64,000 bases of DNA, taken from Pseudomonas sp. LS-2. Lineage in GTDB: Bacteria; Pseudomonadota; Gammaproteobacteria; Pseudomonadales; Pseudomonadaceae. Every line of letters begins with the position of its first letter. The stretch's first letter is position 1. The stretch is from NCBI RefSeq assembly GCF_003605735.1, contig NZ_QXTJ01000045.1, forward strand, positions 109,421 to 173,420, read 5' to 3'. The translations under genes were made by a program, and so were the position numbers. This document shows, in pieces, positions 62,481-64,000 of this stretch. The notes under the pieces were generated by a model. That model had not been told where the DNA came from. It ran no database searches and saw nothing but the letters and a program-made list of their open reading frames with translations.

Positions 62481-62542
62481 GAAATGCGCTCCTTGAGAGA
62501 TAGCCACGCCGTCCGGCTGAACCGGTACGGCTCGATCAAATT

Positions 62543-62576
62543 GAAAAACGCCGCGACGGCTAGGCCGGTCGCGGCG
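62543..62576 (-). terminator. Terminator of secA
   Basis: On the minus strand CGCCGCGAC, a ten-base loop, GTCGCGGCG and TTTTTC. It lies 41 bases after the secA stop. Confidence 0.88.
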
Positions 62577-62616
62577 CGGTGTTACGGTTCAGATGCAGCC
62601 GGTCGACGGTGTCGAC

Positions 62617-64000
<1,384 letters not shown>

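Overview
The window is a piece of a fluorescent/syringae-type Pseudomonas chromosome, not P. aeruginosa itself. The G+C content and the codon use are typical of the genus. The gene order follows, from memory, the PAO1 block from about PA4322 to PA4403: MoxR/DUF58 cluster, PilZ, pykA, ferredoxin reductase, sadC, fumarase, olsBA, argP/argO, sodB, bifA, imelysin/diheme iron cluster, mexVW, inaA, colRS, groESL, ampG, yajQ, panE, argJ, secA. The short palindromic repeats are of the Pseudomonas REP/REPIN type. No rRNA, tRNA, CRISPR array, prophage or complete insertion sequence was seen.

Layout. 1-5.6 kb: five translationally coupled genes (SpoIIM-like, DUF4129, DUF4350, MoxR, DUF58) of a membrane-associated MoxR/VWA-type system. 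5.6-8.4 kb: PilZ protein, small TPR lipoprotein, pyruvate kinase. 8.5-10.4 kb: an accessory type VI secretion island made of an orphan hcp, a candidate pore-forming effector with a glycine-rich C-terminus, and a three-helix membrane immunity protein. 10.5-19 kb: ferredoxin reductase, sadC-like diguanylate cyclase, fumarase, PfpI/RHH pair, phospholipase-D/YceI pair, serine hydrolase pair. 19-24.4 kb: ornithine-lipid genes olsBA, acpH, and an ArsR-MFS-old yellow enzyme cassette. 24.4-31.6 kb: repeats, coiled-coil membrane protein, epimerase, argP/argO, sodB, bifA. 31.6-37.8 kb: iron-linked cluster of two imelysins, a diheme oxidoreductase, a DUF1513 protein and a tandem-AP2 protein. 37.9-42.1 kb: mexVW efflux pump. 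42.2-46.9 kb: the ColRS two-component system with its target genes. 47-56 kb: groESL, fxsA, hugZ, a DUF481 barrel, an alkyltransferase-like protein, ampG, mscS, yajQ. 56-64 kb: panE-like reductase, sensor kinase, cobalamin adenosyltransferase, Nudix-ThiE fusion, argJ, and the 3' part of secA.

Functional themes. Envelope homeostasis is prominent (cardiolipin synthase-like enzyme, ornithine lipids, ColRS and its PAP2/InaA/methyltransferase targets, AmpG, MscS). So is cyclic di-GMP (PilZ, SadC, BifA, YajQ), and so is iron (imelysins, HugZ, SodB). Regulatory sites read directly from the bases include two ColR-type boxes, two Fur-type boxes, one possible Pho box, a heat-shock promoter before groES and a cluster of palindromic sites before the ArsR gene.

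The most novel-looking content is the Hcp-effector-immunity module at 8.5-10.4 kb. The tandem-AP2 protein, the ArsR operator cluster and the long dispersed repeat (two copies about 22.5 kb apart) come next.
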